A stretch of 33,327 bases of DNA from Acidimicrobiaceae bacterium (GCA_024641005.1 JAHEDX010000033.1:10223-43549); one strand, 5' to 3'; counted from the first letter of the stretch, positions 15,493 to 25,231 are shown. Notes: generated from the sequence alone by a model not told the origin. Numbers and translations are program-made.

Positions 15493-17610
15493 GTTCAGTT
15501 CGCCCGGGGAGCCGGGGGTCAGCAGCCCGAGCGCCCGCCGGAGAAAGTCGAGTTGATGCAGCAGGAGGTTCTCTGCCACGACTTCCTGCGGTGTCATGTG
15601 GGTCACGCCCACGAGCGGGAGTACCTCGTGCGGTCTGCCAGCGGCCAGTAGTGCCGACGAAAGCTGCAGCGAGTGGGCCGCGACGACATTGTCGTCGGCC
15701 AGACCGTGCACGAGCAGCAAAGGGCGGGTCAGGCGGTCGGCCATCGGTAGGAGCGACGAGGCGTCGTACACCTCGGGCTGCTCACGGGGGTCGCCCAGAT
15801 ACCGCTCGGTGTAGTGCGTGTCGTACAGGCGCCATTCGGTGACGGGGGCGCCGGCGATCGCGGCGTGGAAGACGTCGGGCCGTCGCAGCACGGCAAGAGC
15901 GGCGAGATAGCCGCCGAAGCTCCAGCCCCGGATGGCAACCCGGCCGAGATCCAGCTCAGGATGGCGCTCGGCCGCGCTGTGCAGTCCGTCGACCTGGTCT
16001 GCGAGCACGCTCGACGCCAGGTCGTGCAACACGGCCCGCTCGTGGTGGCTGCCGCGTCCGGGTGTGCCACTGCCGTCGATGACGACGACAGCAAAGCCTT
16101 GATCGGCGAACCACTGCGACGTGCAGAACGCGTTGTGCGAGCGGATCACTCGTTGTGCATGAGGTCCGCCGTAGGGATCGAGGAGGACCGGCAAAGGTGA
16201 ACCATCGTGGTCGCGCGGGAGCAGCACGGCCGTGGTGGCAACGTTCGCGGTGTGGGTGGTGATCGACACCTGAGGCCTCACGAGCGGCCGTTCGGCACAG
16301 GTGCCGAGGGTGGTGCCCGATGGTAGACGCCAGCGGCCGCCGGGTTCCTCGACCGTGAGGGTGCGAATCACGATGGTGTCGCCACTGACGACCCCGGAGT
16401 TGACGCTCGAACCCTGGGTCAGCGGTGCGAACCCGGTCGGGGTCCAGCTGTAGAGGTGCAGCACGGTCGCGTCATCGACCGGGTTGCCGGTGACGACGAC
16501 ACGTTCGGCGGCCGCCGAGATGACTGCACGAATCTGTACCTCGGCCGGTGAGACGACATCGTCCCCGACGATCAACCGTCTGCTGCCATCGCGGTCGGCG
16601 CAGACCACGAGCTGCCGATCGCCGATCAGGACGCCGGTGCCTGGCACGAGTTCGATCCACGCATCGTCATGATCGCTCCACGCCACCGAGGTCGCTCCGG
16701 TCGTCGTGTCGACGACCAACACGTGCACGTCTCGCTGGTCACGCGATTGCACCGTGACGGTCAGGCCGTATTCGTTCCAACTCACTTTGGCGAGATACGG
16801 GAACGCCAACCTGTCCCACGACACCTCGGTCGAAGCCCCTCCGGCCCGGGGCACGAGATGCAACGAGACATCGGCGTTGGGCGTTCCCGCTGCTGGATAT
16901 CGCACCGTGCGCGGTGCGGCGGCGGGGTCGGCGGGATTGGAGATGTGCCACACCTGGACGGGCGAACTGTCCGCTCGACACACGGCCAGGGTCGTGCCGT
17001 CGGGGCTCCACCAGTACCCCCGGTGGCGGCCCATTTCCTCGGCGGCGATGAAGTCTGCGCTTCCCCATGTGACGGTGTCGGGATCACCGGGCTCGGCGGC
17101 GACCAGCTTCGATCGACCGTCGAGGCCGGTCACCCACAGTTCCCTGGCCTTGACGTAGGCGATCTCGGCATCGCGTGGGCCCGAGCCGGGCGAGGGTCGA
17201 GGATCGAACACCGGGCCGTCGACCGGCACGTGCCACGAACGGTTCGTGTCGAGGTCGGTCGCGAACAGCCGACCGCCGAGCGCGAACACCGCAAGCGTGC
17301 CATCGCCAGACAGGGTGTACGACGTGATGCCTGCCGCGCCCTCGCGCATCCGCTCGCGCCTGGCGCGTTCTTCGGCGGGCAGGCTGGCCCCTCCGGTGAC
17401 GATCGAGGCCAGCAGTTCGGTGGGGTCGGCGAGCAATGTCTCGTCGCCCGTCGCGACGTCGACACGCCACAGACAGTTGACGGGATCGGCGCCGCTGCGA
17501 GTTCGGGCGAATACGACCCGGCTGCCATCGGCGGTCACCGTGAGATCACGTGGTTCACCGAGGGTCAGCCGTTGCGTTCGTGCGTACTGGCGCGGAAAGG
17601 AGTCGCTCAC
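15490..17610 (-). CDS. Dipeptidyl peptidase IV-type serine peptidase (family S9)
   Basis: 706 residues from GTG 17610, chosen because the product then begins MSDSFPRQYARTQRL as in relatives and TAACGT lies 7 nt upstream. The N-terminal two-thirds is a beta-propeller. It includes the DPP-IV signature FIAAEEMGRHRGYWWSPDG, with the Glu191-Glu192 pair that holds the free N-terminus of the substrate. The C-terminal alpha/beta hydrolase has Ser564 in GWSFGGY, Asp639 in VHGLADDNV and His671 in GVTHMT. No signal peptide is seen, so it is probably cytoplasmic. It should release dipeptides from short peptides. The nucleoside hydrolase lies 69 bp upstream on the same strand. Confidence 0.92.
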   Translation of the reverse strand: MSDSFPRQYARTQRLTLGEPRDLTVTADGSRVVFARTRSGADPVNCLWRVDVATGDETLLADPTELLASIVTGGASLPAEERARRERMREGAAGITSYTLSGDGTLAVFALGGRLFATDLDTNRSWHVPVDGPVFDPRPSPGSGPRDAEIAYVKARELWVTGLDGRSKLVAAEPGDPDTVTWGSADFIAAEEMGRHRGYWWSPDGTTLAVCRADSSPVQVWHISNPADPAAAPRTVRYPAAGTPNADVSLHLVPRAGGASTEVSWDRLAFPYLAKVSWNEYGLTVTVQSRDQRDVHVLVVDTTTGATSVAWSDHDDAWIELVPGTGVLIGDRQLVVCADRDGSRRLIVGDDVVSPAEVQIRAVISAAAERVVVTGNPVDDATVLHLYSWTPTGFAPLTQGSSVNSGVVSGDTIVIRTLTVEEPGGRWRLPSGTTLGTCAERPLVRPQVSITTHTANVATTAVLLPRDHDGSPLPVLLDPYGGPHAQRVIRSHNAFCTSQWFADQGFAVVVIDGSGTPGRGSHHERAVLHDLASSVLADQVDGLHSAAERHPELDLGRVAIRGWSFGGYLAALAVLRRPDVFHAAIAGAPVTEWRLYDTHYTERYLGDPREQPEVYDASSLLPMADRLTRPLLLVHGLADDNVVAAHSLQLSSALLAAGRPHEVLPLVGVTHMTPQEVVAENLLLHQLDFLRRALGLLTPGSPGELN

Positions 17611-17617
17611 GTCGGCC

Positions 17618-17623
17618 ACGTTA
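17618..17623 (-). promoter_or_regulatory. -10 box of the S9 peptidase gene
   Basis: TAACGT on the minus strand, 7 nt before GTG 17610. It favours this start over the GTG at 17619, which it overlaps. Confidence 0.5.
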
Positions 17624-17679
17624 GGAGCCGGGCGACAGATCCCGGCCACGCGATCGAACGTGGACAGACGTCGCCTGTC

Positions 17680-18636
17680 TCAGCGGCAGGATCGACGACC
17701 AGCTTCCGCCAATGCGTCGAAGACGACCGACCAGGCCGCGTCGGCATCCACGTGTTCGAGCACGTGTACGTTCGACTGCTCCCGGTCGGTGATGCCGCGC
17801 CGGTCGATCACCGTCATGCCGGCGGTGTGTCGTCCATGGGTCTCGATCGACACGTGCCGATCCGTTCCCCTGAACAGATGGGGGTGTGTCAGCGCCAACA
17901 CGGCCAAGGGATCGTGGAGCGCGGCGCCTGCGATGTGGTCGTGACGAGCGATGTACATCCGCGAGAAGAATCTGAACAGGTCGGCGATGATCGACGTGAA
18001 CGGGGTGTCGAGCGCCGCGACCTGATCGATCCTGGGTGGGGTGACGAGGAACTGGTGGGTGACGTCGAGACCGGCCATCGTGATCTGCGCGCCGCATTCG
18101 AACACGATCGCAGCCGCCTCCGGGTCGGCCCAGATGTTGTACTCGGCGGCCGGCGTACGGTTCCCGAACGTCCCGCCGCCCATCAGCGAGATTCCTGCAA
18201 TGCACCCGACCAGATCCGGCGCGGCCCGCAGAGCGAGGGCGATGTTCGTCAGCGGCCCGGTCGGCACCAGCCACGTGCCCTCGCTCGACCGGCAGGTTTC
18301 GATGATGAACGACACGGCGTCGGTCGAATCGGCACCTCGGTCGGGTGCCGGCAGTTCGGCGCCGTCGAGGCCGCTTTGACCATGAATGAATGCGGCGAAC
18401 TTCGGCTCGGCGACCAACGGGCGTTCGGCGCCGGAGTGCACGGTGACGGGCAGGCGCATCGCGTCGCGGATGACACAGGCGTTGTAGGTCGTGCGATCGA
18501 GCGGAGCGTTCCCGGCCACGGTGGTGATGCCGACCAGCTCGGCCGTGTGGGCGGCGACCACGATCGCGACGACATCGTCATGACCGGGATCACAGTCGAG
18601 CAAGATGCGCGGCCGATCGGGGGAGTCGTCAGGCAT
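17680..18636 (-). CDS. Inosine-uridine preferring nucleoside hydrolase
   Basis: 318 residues from ATG 18636. It hydrolyses the N-glycosidic bond of ribonucleosides. The calcium- and ribose-binding aspartate cluster is at the N-terminus (LLDCDPGHDDVVAI, Asp14, Asp16, Asp20, Asp21). TTVAGNAPLDRTTYNA, LVPTGPLTNIALAL, SLMGGG, and AEYNIWADPEAA are family motifs. The later HDPLAVLAL segment supplies the last metal-binding Asp. The purine or pyrimidine preference cannot be read off. No -10 box of the kind seen elsewhere is evident. Confidence 0.92.
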   Translation of the reverse strand: MPDDSPDRPRILLDCDPGHDDVVAIVVAAHTAELVGITTVAGNAPLDRTTYNACVIRDAMRLPVTVHSGAERPLVAEPKFAAFIHGQSGLDGAELPAPDRGADSTDAVSFIIETCRSSEGTWLVPTGPLTNIALALRAAPDLVGCIAGISLMGGGTFGNRTPAAEYNIWADPEAAAIVFECGAQITMAGLDVTHQFLVTPPRIDQVAALDTPFTSIIADLFRFFSRMYIARHDHIAGAALHDPLAVLALTHPHLFRGTDRHVSIETHGRHTAGMTVIDRRGITDREQSNVHVLEHVDADAAWSVVFDALAEAGRRSCR

Positions 18637-18674
18637 GACGACCAGTTTCGCATGTCACGTGCGACCATGAGGAG

Positions 18675-19451
18675 GTGAAACGTCTCGTCGCGGTCGTTGC
18701 TCTGGCCGGCATCATGCTGGGGTGCTCGGGTGGCGGCGGTTCGGTAGCCGACCCCGTCGCGGCCGAACCGGCGTCGAGCGGACCCGGGACGCTCGGCGGT
18801 GACACGTCGACATCGATGCGGCCGGCGCAGGAGTCGTCCGTTCCGGATACGACGATTGCGTCATCCACCCCGCCATCGATCGAGATGTCCGAGACGGGGG
18901 TGCCCGGGCTCGACAGCGAGGACTCGTTCTGCGCTGCGTGGAGCCGTTTCGGTGGCTCGTGGCAGGTTCTGCTCGTCGGATCGACGTACTTGGACGAGCC
19001 GGAGCGTGTCACAGTCTGGGAGGTTGCATCGGCGTCGGTCATCGAGGAGTCCTATGTCGCGCTGATCGATCACTTTCCGGTCGAACTCGCGGCCGAGGCC
19101 GATGTCGTGGCCGAGGGCTATTTCGGGGCGCTGCGCCGTCGCGTCGCTGCGGCTCGCGTTGCACTCGACGAAGCGGGGGCCAGCCCTGAGGCGGTCGAAC
19201 GGCTCGGTCGCGCCTGGCTCGATGCGCTCAGCCGACGTGACCCGTCGAACCCTGATCTGACCCTCGAGGTGCCCGACGACCTTCAACAGCTCGTGGGCCG
19301 GGCCGTCGACCGACTGCGCTCCCGGCGGGTCGACTTCCACCTCGATCCGAGCCTCGTGATCGGTGTCGCCACCCCGCTGACCGATGCGTACCTCGACACA
19401 GCTTGCCCAGATCAGGGGGCGCTCACGGGTCAGGAAGTCGGCGGGAGCTGA
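18675..19451 (+). CDS. Putative lipoprotein of unknown function
   Basis: 258 residues from GTG 18675. The signal MKRLVAVVALAGIMLGC has a lipobox ending at Cys17, followed by a Gly/Ser/Thr/Pro-rich linker to about residue 75. The C-terminal 180 residues are mainly helical (FCAAWSRFGGSWQVLL, then repeated Val/Glu/Ala-rich helices) with one further Cys near the end. AGGAG abuts the GTG directly, an unusually short spacing, and no upstream in-frame start exists. It is divergent from the nucleoside hydrolase, with 38 bp between start codons. The family is not recognised. Confidence 0.75.
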   Translation: MKRLVAVVALAGIMLGCSGGGGSVADPVAAEPASSGPGTLGGDTSTSMRPAQESSVPDTTIASSTPPSIEMSETGVPGLDSEDSFCAAWSRFGGSWQVLLVGSTYLDEPERVTVWEVASASVIEESYVALIDHFPVELAAEADVVAEGYFGALRRRVAAARVALDEAGASPEAVERLGRAWLDALSRRDPSNPDLTLEVPDDLQQLVGRAVDRLRSRRVDFHLDPSLVIGVATPLTDAYLDTACPDQGALTGQEVGGS

Positions 19452-19523
19452 CCGCTCGATCGCCCGACGGCGCTCGAACATGGATCTTTCGTCAATGCTT
19501 GCGGTCGTCACCGGCGCTGCTCC

Positions 19524-19529
19524 TACACT
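19524..19529 (+). promoter_or_regulatory. -10 box of rpiB
   Basis: TACACT, 6 nt before GTG 19536, with a possible TTGCGG -35 19 bp further upstream. Confidence 0.5.
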
Positions 19530-19535
19530 CGCCCC

Positions 19536-19982
19536 GTGGCACGCATTGCTTTCGGATCCGACCATGCCGGTTACGAGCTCAAGCAGCATCTGATCGACCG
19601 ATTGGCCGAGGCCGGGCACGACATCATCGACAAGGGCACCGACTCGACCGAGAGCGTCGACTACCCGGCGTTCTGTGCGGCGGCCGCCAGGGCCGTCCGC
19701 GACGGCGATGCCGACTTCGGCATCGTGCTCGGAGGCAGCGGCCAGGGTGAACAGTTGGCGGCCAACAAGGTCCGCGGGGCGCGTGCCGCGCTGTGCAACT
19801 GCCTCTACACGGCTCGCATGGCGCGTGAACACAATGATGCCAACGTGCTGTCGATCGGCGCTCGCGTGGTGGGTGTCGGTCTGGCGGAGGAGATCGTCGA
19901 TCTCTTCCTGTCGACCCCGTTCGAAGGTGGCCGGCACGCCCGCCGTGTGGCCCAGATCACCGCACTCGAGGAAGAATTCTGA
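19536..19982 (+). CDS. rpiB: Ribose-5-phosphate isomerase B
   Basis: 148 residues from GTG 19536. It interconverts ribose 5-phosphate and ribulose 5-phosphate in the pentose phosphate pathway. N-terminal [13 protein letters not shown], the VDYP motif, and [26 protein letters not shown] are characteristic. Ser replaces the Cys that acts as base in the E. coli enzyme (GSGQG), as in mycobacterial Rpi[22 protein letters not shown] completes the match. glyA starts 2 bp after the stop codon, so the two are almost surely co-transcribed. Confidence 0.95.
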   Translation: MARIAFGSDHAGYELKQHLIDRLAEAGHDIIDKGTDSTESVDYPAFCAAAARAVRDGDADFGIVLGGSGQGEQLAANKVRGARAALCNCLYTARMAREHNDANVLSIGARVVGVGLAEEIVDLFLSTPFEGGRHARRVAQITALEEEF

Positions 19983-19984
19983 CC

Positions 19985-21238
19985 ATGCCGTTCCATTCCG
20001 ACACCCACCCCGACACCGTGGTCGAAGTTCTCGTGGGCCGCGAGTATCAGCGCCAGATCACGGGTCTGCAATTGATCGCCAGCGAGAACTTCACGTCGCC
20101 GGCGGTGATGCGCGCGACGGGATCGGTGTTGACCAACAAGTACGCCGAGGGCTATCCGGGCAAGCGTTACTACGGTGGCAACGCGGTGGTGGACGACATC
20201 GAGGCCATCGCCATCGAGCGCGTGAAAGCATTGTTCGGAGCCGACCACGCCAACGTGCAGCCGCACTCCGGAGCGAATGCCAACATGTGTGCGTACCAGG
20301 CCGTCCTGAAGCCGGGCGACACCGTGCTCGGGCTCAGCCTCGACCACGGTGGGCACCTCACCCATGGTTCCCCCGTCAATGCCAGCGGTCTGCTGTACCA
20401 CTTCGTTTCTTACGGCGTCGGTGCCGAGGACCGGATCGACATGGACGCCGTTCGATCGCTCGCCGAGCGTCATCGTCCGAAGATGATCGTGGCCGGCACC
20501 ACCAGCTACCCGAGGCGTCTCGATCCCGAGCCGTTCCGTGCCATCGCCGACGAGGTCGGCGCGCTCCTGCTGTTCGACATCGCACATCTCGCCGGGCTCG
20601 TCGCCGGTGGCGCCCATCCGAACCCGGTGCCGTACGCCGACATCGTCACGTTCACGACCCACAAGACGCTGCGAGGCCCGCGCGGCGGTTGCATCCTCTC
20701 CAAGCAGCAGTACGCCAAGGCGATCGACAAGGCCGTCTTCCCGGGCTGGCAGGGCGGTCCGCTCGAGCACGCCATCGCCGGCAAGGCGATCGCTTTCTAC
20801 GAGGCGTCCCAGCCGAGTTTCACCGAGTACGCCCATCAGGTCGTCGCCAATGCCTCGGCGCTGGCCGGTGCATTGGCGGGGGAGGGGTTCCGGCTGGTGT
20901 CCGGGGGCACCGACAACCATTTGATGGTGGTCGATCTGCGACCGTTCGACGAGGAACTCACCGGCAAGGTCGCACAGTCATCGCTCGATGAGGCGGGGAT
21001 CACGCTCAACAAGAACACCGTCCCCGACGATCCGCGCAGCCCGTTCGTCACGAGCGGTGTCCGGATCGGCACCCCGTCGGTCACCACCCAGGGCATGACC
21101 GAGGCCGAGATGCCCCAGATCGCCTCGTTGATAGCGCGCGCCCTGCGCGGACGCGACGATGCCGACACCCTGGCGGCGATCCGTCGGGAGGTCGGCGATC
21201 TCTGTGCGCAGTTCCCTGCCTATCCGAACGGCGTCTGA
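19985..21238 (+). CDS. glyA: Serine hydroxymethyltransferase
   Basis: 417 residues from ATG 19985. This PLP enzyme converts serine and tetrahydrofolate to glycine and 5,10-methylene-tetrahydrofolate. [49 protein letters not shown] and the PLP-lysine motif [14 protein letters not shown] (Lys227) are all present, and the length is standard. It follows rpiB by 2 bp. No glycine riboswitch or long leader is present. Confidence 0.97.
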   Translation: MPFHSDTHPDTVVEVLVGREYQRQITGLQLIASENFTSPAVMRATGSVLTNKYAEGYPGKRYYGGNAVVDDIEAIAIERVKALFGADHANVQPHSGANANMCAYQAVLKPGDTVLGLSLDHGGHLTHGSPVNASGLLYHFVSYGVGAEDRIDMDAVRSLAERHRPKMIVAGTTSYPRRLDPEPFRAIADEVGALLLFDIAHLAGLVAGGAHPNPVPYADIVTFTTHKTLRGPRGGCILSKQQYAKAIDKAVFPGWQGGPLEHAIAGKAIAFYEASQPSFTEYAHQVVANASALAGALAGEGFRLVSGGTDNHLMVVDLRPFDEELTGKVAQSSLDEAGITLNKNTVPDDPRSPFVTSGVRIGTPSVTTQGMTEAEMPQIASLIARALRGRDDADTLAAIRREVGDLCAQFPAYPNGV

Positions 21239-21264
21239 ACGACCCTGCGGCATGGCCCGGGCCG

Positions 21265-21270
21265 TAGTCT
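21265..21270 (+). promoter_or_regulatory. -10 box of wecA
   Basis: TAGTCT, 8 nt before GTG 21279. Confidence 0.5.
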
Positions 21271-21278
21271 GAATATCC

Positions 21279-22559
21279 GTGTCTCCGGGTCTTGGCGATT
21301 ATCTCCTGATCGGCGGCGTTGCCGCCGTGGTGACGTTCGCCACGACCCCCGTGGTTCGCAGGATCGCGCTGGCGCGCGACTGGGTGTACGAGCCGAACGA
21401 GCGCTCGGTCCATACGACACCGATTCCGGACGTCGGCGGGGTCGCGATGCTCGTGGGGTTCTTGGCGGCGTTCCTGGTCGCTTTGTTGCTCGGGCGTTTC
21501 GACACGATCTTCGACGAGAACTCCGAGCCGCTGGGGATCGTGATCGCTGCGCTCGTGGTGTTCGCGACGGGCATGCTCGACGACATTCGCGACATGGCCC
21601 CACCGGGAAAGGTGACCGGCGTCGTGGTGGCGGCGATCGTGCTCGTCTGGTTCGGCGTCACGATGTTCTACTTCCGGGTGCCGTTCTACGACGTGCTGAT
21701 CCTGTCGAGCGACTGGACACCACTGGTCACCGTGCTGTGGTTGCTCGGCATGACCCAGGCGATCAACCTGATCGACGGGCTCGACGGTCTCGCTGCGGGC
21801 ATCGTCGCCATCGCCTCCGGCTCGTTCTTCCTGTATGCCAACAAGCTCAACGACCTCGGACTGCTGTCCGATCGCAATGCGGGGCCGCTGGTCGCGATCA
21901 TCACTGCCGGCATGTGCATCGGGTTCCTGCCGCACAACTTCAATCCCGCCCGCATCTTCATGGGCGACAGCGGAGCGTTCCTGCTCGGGCTGTTGCTGGC
22001 CGTCTCCACGAGCCTGGTGGGTGGACGGGCGGATCCGAATACCCAGGACCATGTCGGTCAGACCTTCTTCTTCTTCGCCCCGCTCGTGATCCCGTTGCTG
22101 GTGCTCGGGGTGCCGATACTCGACACACTCTTCGCGATCGTGCGACGGGCGACGAAGCGTCAGGCCCTCGACGTCGCCGACAAGGGGCACCTGCACCATC
22201 GGTTGATGAACCTCGGCCATGGCCATCGCCGCAGTGTGTTGATCCTCTGGACCTGGACGGCGTTGCTGTCCGGCTTCGTGCTGTACCCGGTACTCACCGA
22301 CGAGAATCCCACCTATCTCCCGTTCGGCATCGGTGCGCTCGCGATCGTGCTGTTCACGGTGCTGCATCCCAGCGTCCGCCGCAAGCGGGCTGAGGCTGTC
22401 GAGGCCGCATTGCTCCGTCCGGCGTCCGAGCAGCTCGACCCCGATCGTCCGGAACGGCGGGAGATCGACGAGCGCCGACACAAGATGTCACCCGGCGTCG
22501 AGCAGATTCCTCCTGATTCGACCGTGCAGGAGTTGCCCGAACCGGGTCACGCCGACTAG
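21279..22559 (+). CDS. wecA: WecA/MraY-family undecaprenyl-phosphate sugar-1-phosphate transferase
   Basis: 426 residues from GTG 21279, an integral membrane protein with about 10-11 transmembrane segments. It transfers a HexNAc-1-phosphate to a polyprenyl phosphate, the first step of lipid-linked envelope glycan synthesis. Motifs: VHTTPIPDVGGVAM, the Mg-binding DDIRD (Asp101-Asp102), NLIDGLDGLAAG, NFNPARIFMGDSGA, and the cytoplasmic HLHHRLMNLGHGHRR loop that marks WecA/TagO rather than MraY. The C-terminal 50 residues are a charged cytoplasmic tail. The position just upstream of the atp operon matches mycobacteria, where rfe/wecA precedes the atp genes. Confidence 0.93.
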   Translation: MSPGLGDYLLIGGVAAVVTFATTPVVRRIALARDWVYEPNERSVHTTPIPDVGGVAMLVGFLAAFLVALLLGRFDTIFDENSEPLGIVIAALVVFATGMLDDIRDMAPPGKVTGVVVAAIVLVWFGVTMFYFRVPFYDVLILSSDWTPLVTVLWLLGMTQAINLIDGLDGLAAGIVAIASGSFFLYANKLNDLGLLSDRNAGPLVAIITAGMCIGFLPHNFNPARIFMGDSGAFLLGLLLAVSTSLVGGRADPNTQDHVGQTFFFFAPLVIPLLVLGVPILDTLFAIVRRATKRQALDVADKGHLHHRLMNLGHGHRRSVLILWTWTALLSGFVLYPVLTDENPTYLPFGIGALAIVLFTVLHPSVRRKRAEAVEAALLRPASEQLDPDRPERREIDERRHKMSPGVEQIPPDSTVQELPEPGHAD

Positions 22560-22562
22560 CTT
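22533..22562 (+). promoter_or_regulatory. Candidate promoter of the atp operon
   Basis: TTGCCC (22533-22538) and TAGCTT (22557-22562) are 18 bp apart. The -10 begins with the wecA stop codon. A transcript would have a leader of about 56 nt before atpZ. Confidence 0.3.
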
Positions 22563-22624
22563 GTGCCTGCGTTCACAAACCCCCGGCTCGCAAACGTGCC
22601 AGCCTGCGGTTCTCGCCTCCGCCC

Positions 22625-22954
22625 ATGAAGCTGCTCTTCACCAACATCCGACCCGGCCGCGCGCAGGGCAACGCTGCCAGCGGCAGCGACGACTCGCTGG
22701 GCCGTGGGATGGACGTCGCCTTGACGATGCTGGTCTTTCTCGGGCTCGGCTGGCTCATCGATCGTTGGCTCGGTCTGTTCCCGGTGTTCACGATCTCGCT
22801 CGTGCTGTTCGCTGCGATCGGTAGCTTCCTTCGGATGAAGTACGTCTATGACGCCACGATGGAGCGCCTCGAAGCCGATCGGGCAGCGAAGCGCCACGGC
22901 GCACCCGCGACGACGGCCCCCGATGCGACGGCTCCGGTGGGGGACGCAGCATGA
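22625..22954 (+). CDS. AtpZ/AtpI-like ATP synthase accessory membrane protein
   Basis: 109 residues from ATG 22625. Two transmembrane helices (about 32-47 and 53-70) carry the AtpZ-type pattern GRGMDVALTMLVFLGLGWLI, with Gly and Asp in the first helix. The tail after MKYVYDATMERLEADRAAKR is basic, then Ala/Thr/Pro-rich. Such proteins precede Fo genes and help assemble the c-ring or carry Mg2+; the exact role is unsettled. It overlaps the next gene by 4 bp (ATGA), the first of several coupled junctions in the operon. Confidence 0.75.
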   Translation: MKLLFTNIRPGRAQGNAASGSDDSLGRGMDVALTMLVFLGLGWLIDRWLGLFPVFTISLVLFAAIGSFLRMKYVYDATMERLEADRAAKRHGAPATTAPDATAPVGDAA

Positions 22955-23397
22955 ACAACGACACGACCCCGGCGATGGCGACCCGGCTCGACGGCGACGC
23001 TGTCGAGGTCGCGGTCAGCACCGACATGGTGAAACGGGGCTTGTTCGCCGCCCCGGTGATGATCGCGATCAGTGCGGTCATCTGGGGCGCCGACGGAGCT
23101 TGGAGCGCAGCGTTCGCGATCGGGCTCGTGCTCGTCAACTTCATGCTCTCTGCTGCGCTCATCTCGTACACGGCCAAGATCTCGCTCGGACTCATGATGG
23201 GAGCCACGTTGTTCGGCTATCTCATCCGGCTCGGGCTCATCATGCTGGCCGTGCTTCTCGTGAAGGATGCCGGTTGGATTTCTCTTCCGGCACTCGGAGC
23301 GACCATCATCGTGACGCACCTCGGACTTCTCTTCTGGGAAATGAAGTACGTCGCCATATCGCTGGCCCACCCCGGCCTCAAACCTGCCCGCCCGTAA
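22951..23397 (+). CDS. atpI: AtpI-like ATP synthase assembly protein
   Basis: 148 residues from ATG 22951. About four transmembrane helices, with MVKRGLFAAPVMIAISAVIWG, the charged FGYLIRLGLIMLAVLLVKD helix and FWEMKYVAISLA near the C-terminus. The conserved Arg in the third helix and the position directly before atpB match AtpI/actinobacterial Rv1303-type proteins that help c-ring assembly. Assignment rests on topology and context more than on strong motifs. Confidence 0.75.
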   Translation: MNNDTTPAMATRLDGDAVEVAVSTDMVKRGLFAAPVMIAISAVIWGADGAWSAAFAIGLVLVNFMLSAALISYTAKISLGLMMGATLFGYLIRLGLIMLAVLLVKDAGWISLPALGATIIVTHLGLLFWEMKYVAISLAHPGLKPARP

Positions 23398-23430
23398 TAC
23401 CTTTCGGAACGACCTGAACGGACCAACAAC

Positions 23431-24186
23431 GTGCTCGCACTCGAATTTCCGCCGATCAACGAGATCCTCCGCTGGAAGGATCTCTTTCCGACGTTCAACA
23501 AGGTCGCGCTGATCGGTGTCGCCGCGGCCCTCATCGCGATCGTCATCTTCCTCCTGGCATCCAATCAGGACGGGCTCAAGGCCCCCAAGGGGGTGCGCAA
23601 CCTCGCCGAGACGATCGTCGAGTTCATCGAAGAGCAGATCATCATGCCGACGATGGGCCGTCAGGGGCTGGGTTGGACGCCGTTCCTGCTGAGCCTGTTC
23701 GTGTTCATCTATTTGTGCAACGTGCCGGGCATCATCCCGATCATCTATATGCCCGCCACGGCCCGGATCGCGATCCCGCTCGTGTTGTCGCTGCTCGTCT
23801 GGGTGGTGTTCATCGGCGTCGGCTTCAAGCACCAGGGCATCAGCTACATCAAGAACTCGTTGTTCCCGCCGGGCGTTCCCGGTCCGCTGTACATCCTGGT
23901 CGCTCCGATCGAGTTCATCTCGACCTTCCTCGTGCGCCCGTTCTCGCTCACCGTCCGACTCTTCGCCAACATGCTCGCCGGTCACATCTTGCTCGTCACT
24001 TTTGCCTTGCTCACCGAAGAGCTCGTGCAGGGTGACTCGTGGATCCTCAAGCCGGTCGGCGTGCTCCCGTTCTTCATGCTGATGTTCATCACCGGCTTCG
24101 AGGTCCTCGTCGGATTCCTTCAGGCATACATCTTCACGATTCTCGCCTCCGTGTACATCGGCGGCGCGGCCCATCCGGAACACTGA
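23431..24186 (+). CDS. atpB: ATP synthase Fo subunit a
   Basis: 251 residues from GTG 23431. It forms the proton half-channels against the c-ring. The essential Arg is Arg176 in PFSLTVRLFANMLAGH. The C-terminal helix FITGFEVLVGFLQAYIFTILASVYI is typical. About five or six helices, and GVRNLAETIVEFIEEQI on the cytoplasmic side, agree with actinobacterial subunit a. Confidence 0.97.
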   Translation: MLALEFPPINEILRWKDLFPTFNKVALIGVAAALIAIVIFLLASNQDGLKAPKGVRNLAETIVEFIEEQIIMPTMGRQGLGWTPFLLSLFVFIYLCNVPGIIPIIYMPATARIAIPLVLSLLVWVVFIGVGFKHQGISYIKNSLFPPGVPGPLYILVAPIEFISTFLVRPFSLTVRLFANMLAGHILLVTFALLTEELVQGDSWILKPVGVLPFFMLMFITGFEVLVGFLQAYIFTILASVYIGGAAHPEH

Positions 24187-24540
<354 letters not shown>

Positions 24541-24595
24541 CCGACGCTGAACACCGACATATTCCACTGGTCCACTACTCCCACAAGGAGCTGAC

Positions 24596-25231
24596 GTGCT
24601 GACTGCCGTCGTAACCAGGGGGGCCCAAATCGAGGTTTCGTTCGTCACCGCCGAAGAAGGCGAAGGCGAACACAGCATCGATTGCGAGTTTCCCGTCAAA
24701 GATGAGCAAGGCCACGAGACCGGAGTCTGCGACACCGGTCCGAGCCCGATCGCGCCCGAGATGAAGGAAGTTGCCTGGGGAGCCGGCGCCTTCATCGTGA
24801 TGGCCTTGCTCATGCGGTTCTTCCTGTACCCGCGCCTCAAGAAGGGGATGGACGCCCGGTACGCGCTCATCCGTGGTGGCCACGAACAGGCCGATGCCGC
24901 CCGTGCGTCCGCCCGGGCCGAGGTCGCCGAGTACGAGTCGGCGCTGGCCACGGTGAAAGCCGAGGCGAACGATCGGGTCGAGGCGGCTCGTCAGATCCTC
25001 GAGGCCGAGCGCACAGCCCGCCTCACCGACGTCAATGCCGACATCGCTGCCAAACGCGATGCGGCCAACGCCGAGGCGGCCGCTGCACGCGAGGCCGTGC
25101 GCAGCGACATCGCAGCTGCGGTCGTCGATGTCACCAGCCGCACGATCGAGCTCTCGATCGGACGGGTACCCGACGCGTCGCCGATCCGTAGCGCCGTCGA
25201 CGAGGCAATGAGCGCAGGAGTGGCGCAATGA
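24596..25231 (+). CDS. atpF: ATP synthase Fo subunit b-type (first copy, with Cys-bearing N-terminal extension)
   Basis: 211 residues from GTG 24596, with AAGGAG upstream. Subunit b is the peripheral stalk. The membrane helix is at about residues 58-78 (EVAWGAGAFIVMALLMRFFLYP), followed by a long Ala/Glu/Arg coiled coil ending near residue 180. The first 55 residues are unusual: an acidic stretch with Cys30 and Cys45 that should lie outside the membrane and could form a disulfide. It overlaps the second atpF by 4 bp. This copy may act as b'. Confidence 0.9.
   Translation: MLTAVVTRGAQIEVSFVTAEEGEGEHSIDCEFPVKDEQGHETGVCDTGPSPIAPEMKEVAWGAGAFIVMALLMRFFLYPRLKKGMDARYALIRGGHEQADAARASARAEVAEYESALATVKAEANDRVEAARQILEAERTARLTDVNADIAAKRDAANAEAAAAREAVRSDIAAAVVDVTSRTIELSIGRVPDASPIRSAVDEAMSAGVAQ

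Noticed and set aside
16669..18678. A 669-codon plus-strand open frame opposite the peptidase and nucleoside hydrolase genes
   Set aside because: Low-complexity His/Arg/Gly-rich product with no motifs; it is an antisense shadow of two genes with intact catalytic motifs, as expected in high-GC DNA.
18667..18678. Three-codon leader ORF (ATG AGG AGG TGA) overlapping the lipoprotein start
   Set aside because: The ATG is most likely chance adjacent to the ribosome site; there is no stop/start arrangement that clearly implies regulation.
19983..19984. Glycine riboswitch or other leader before glyA
   Set aside because: Only 2 bp separate rpiB and glyA, leaving no room for a leader RNA.
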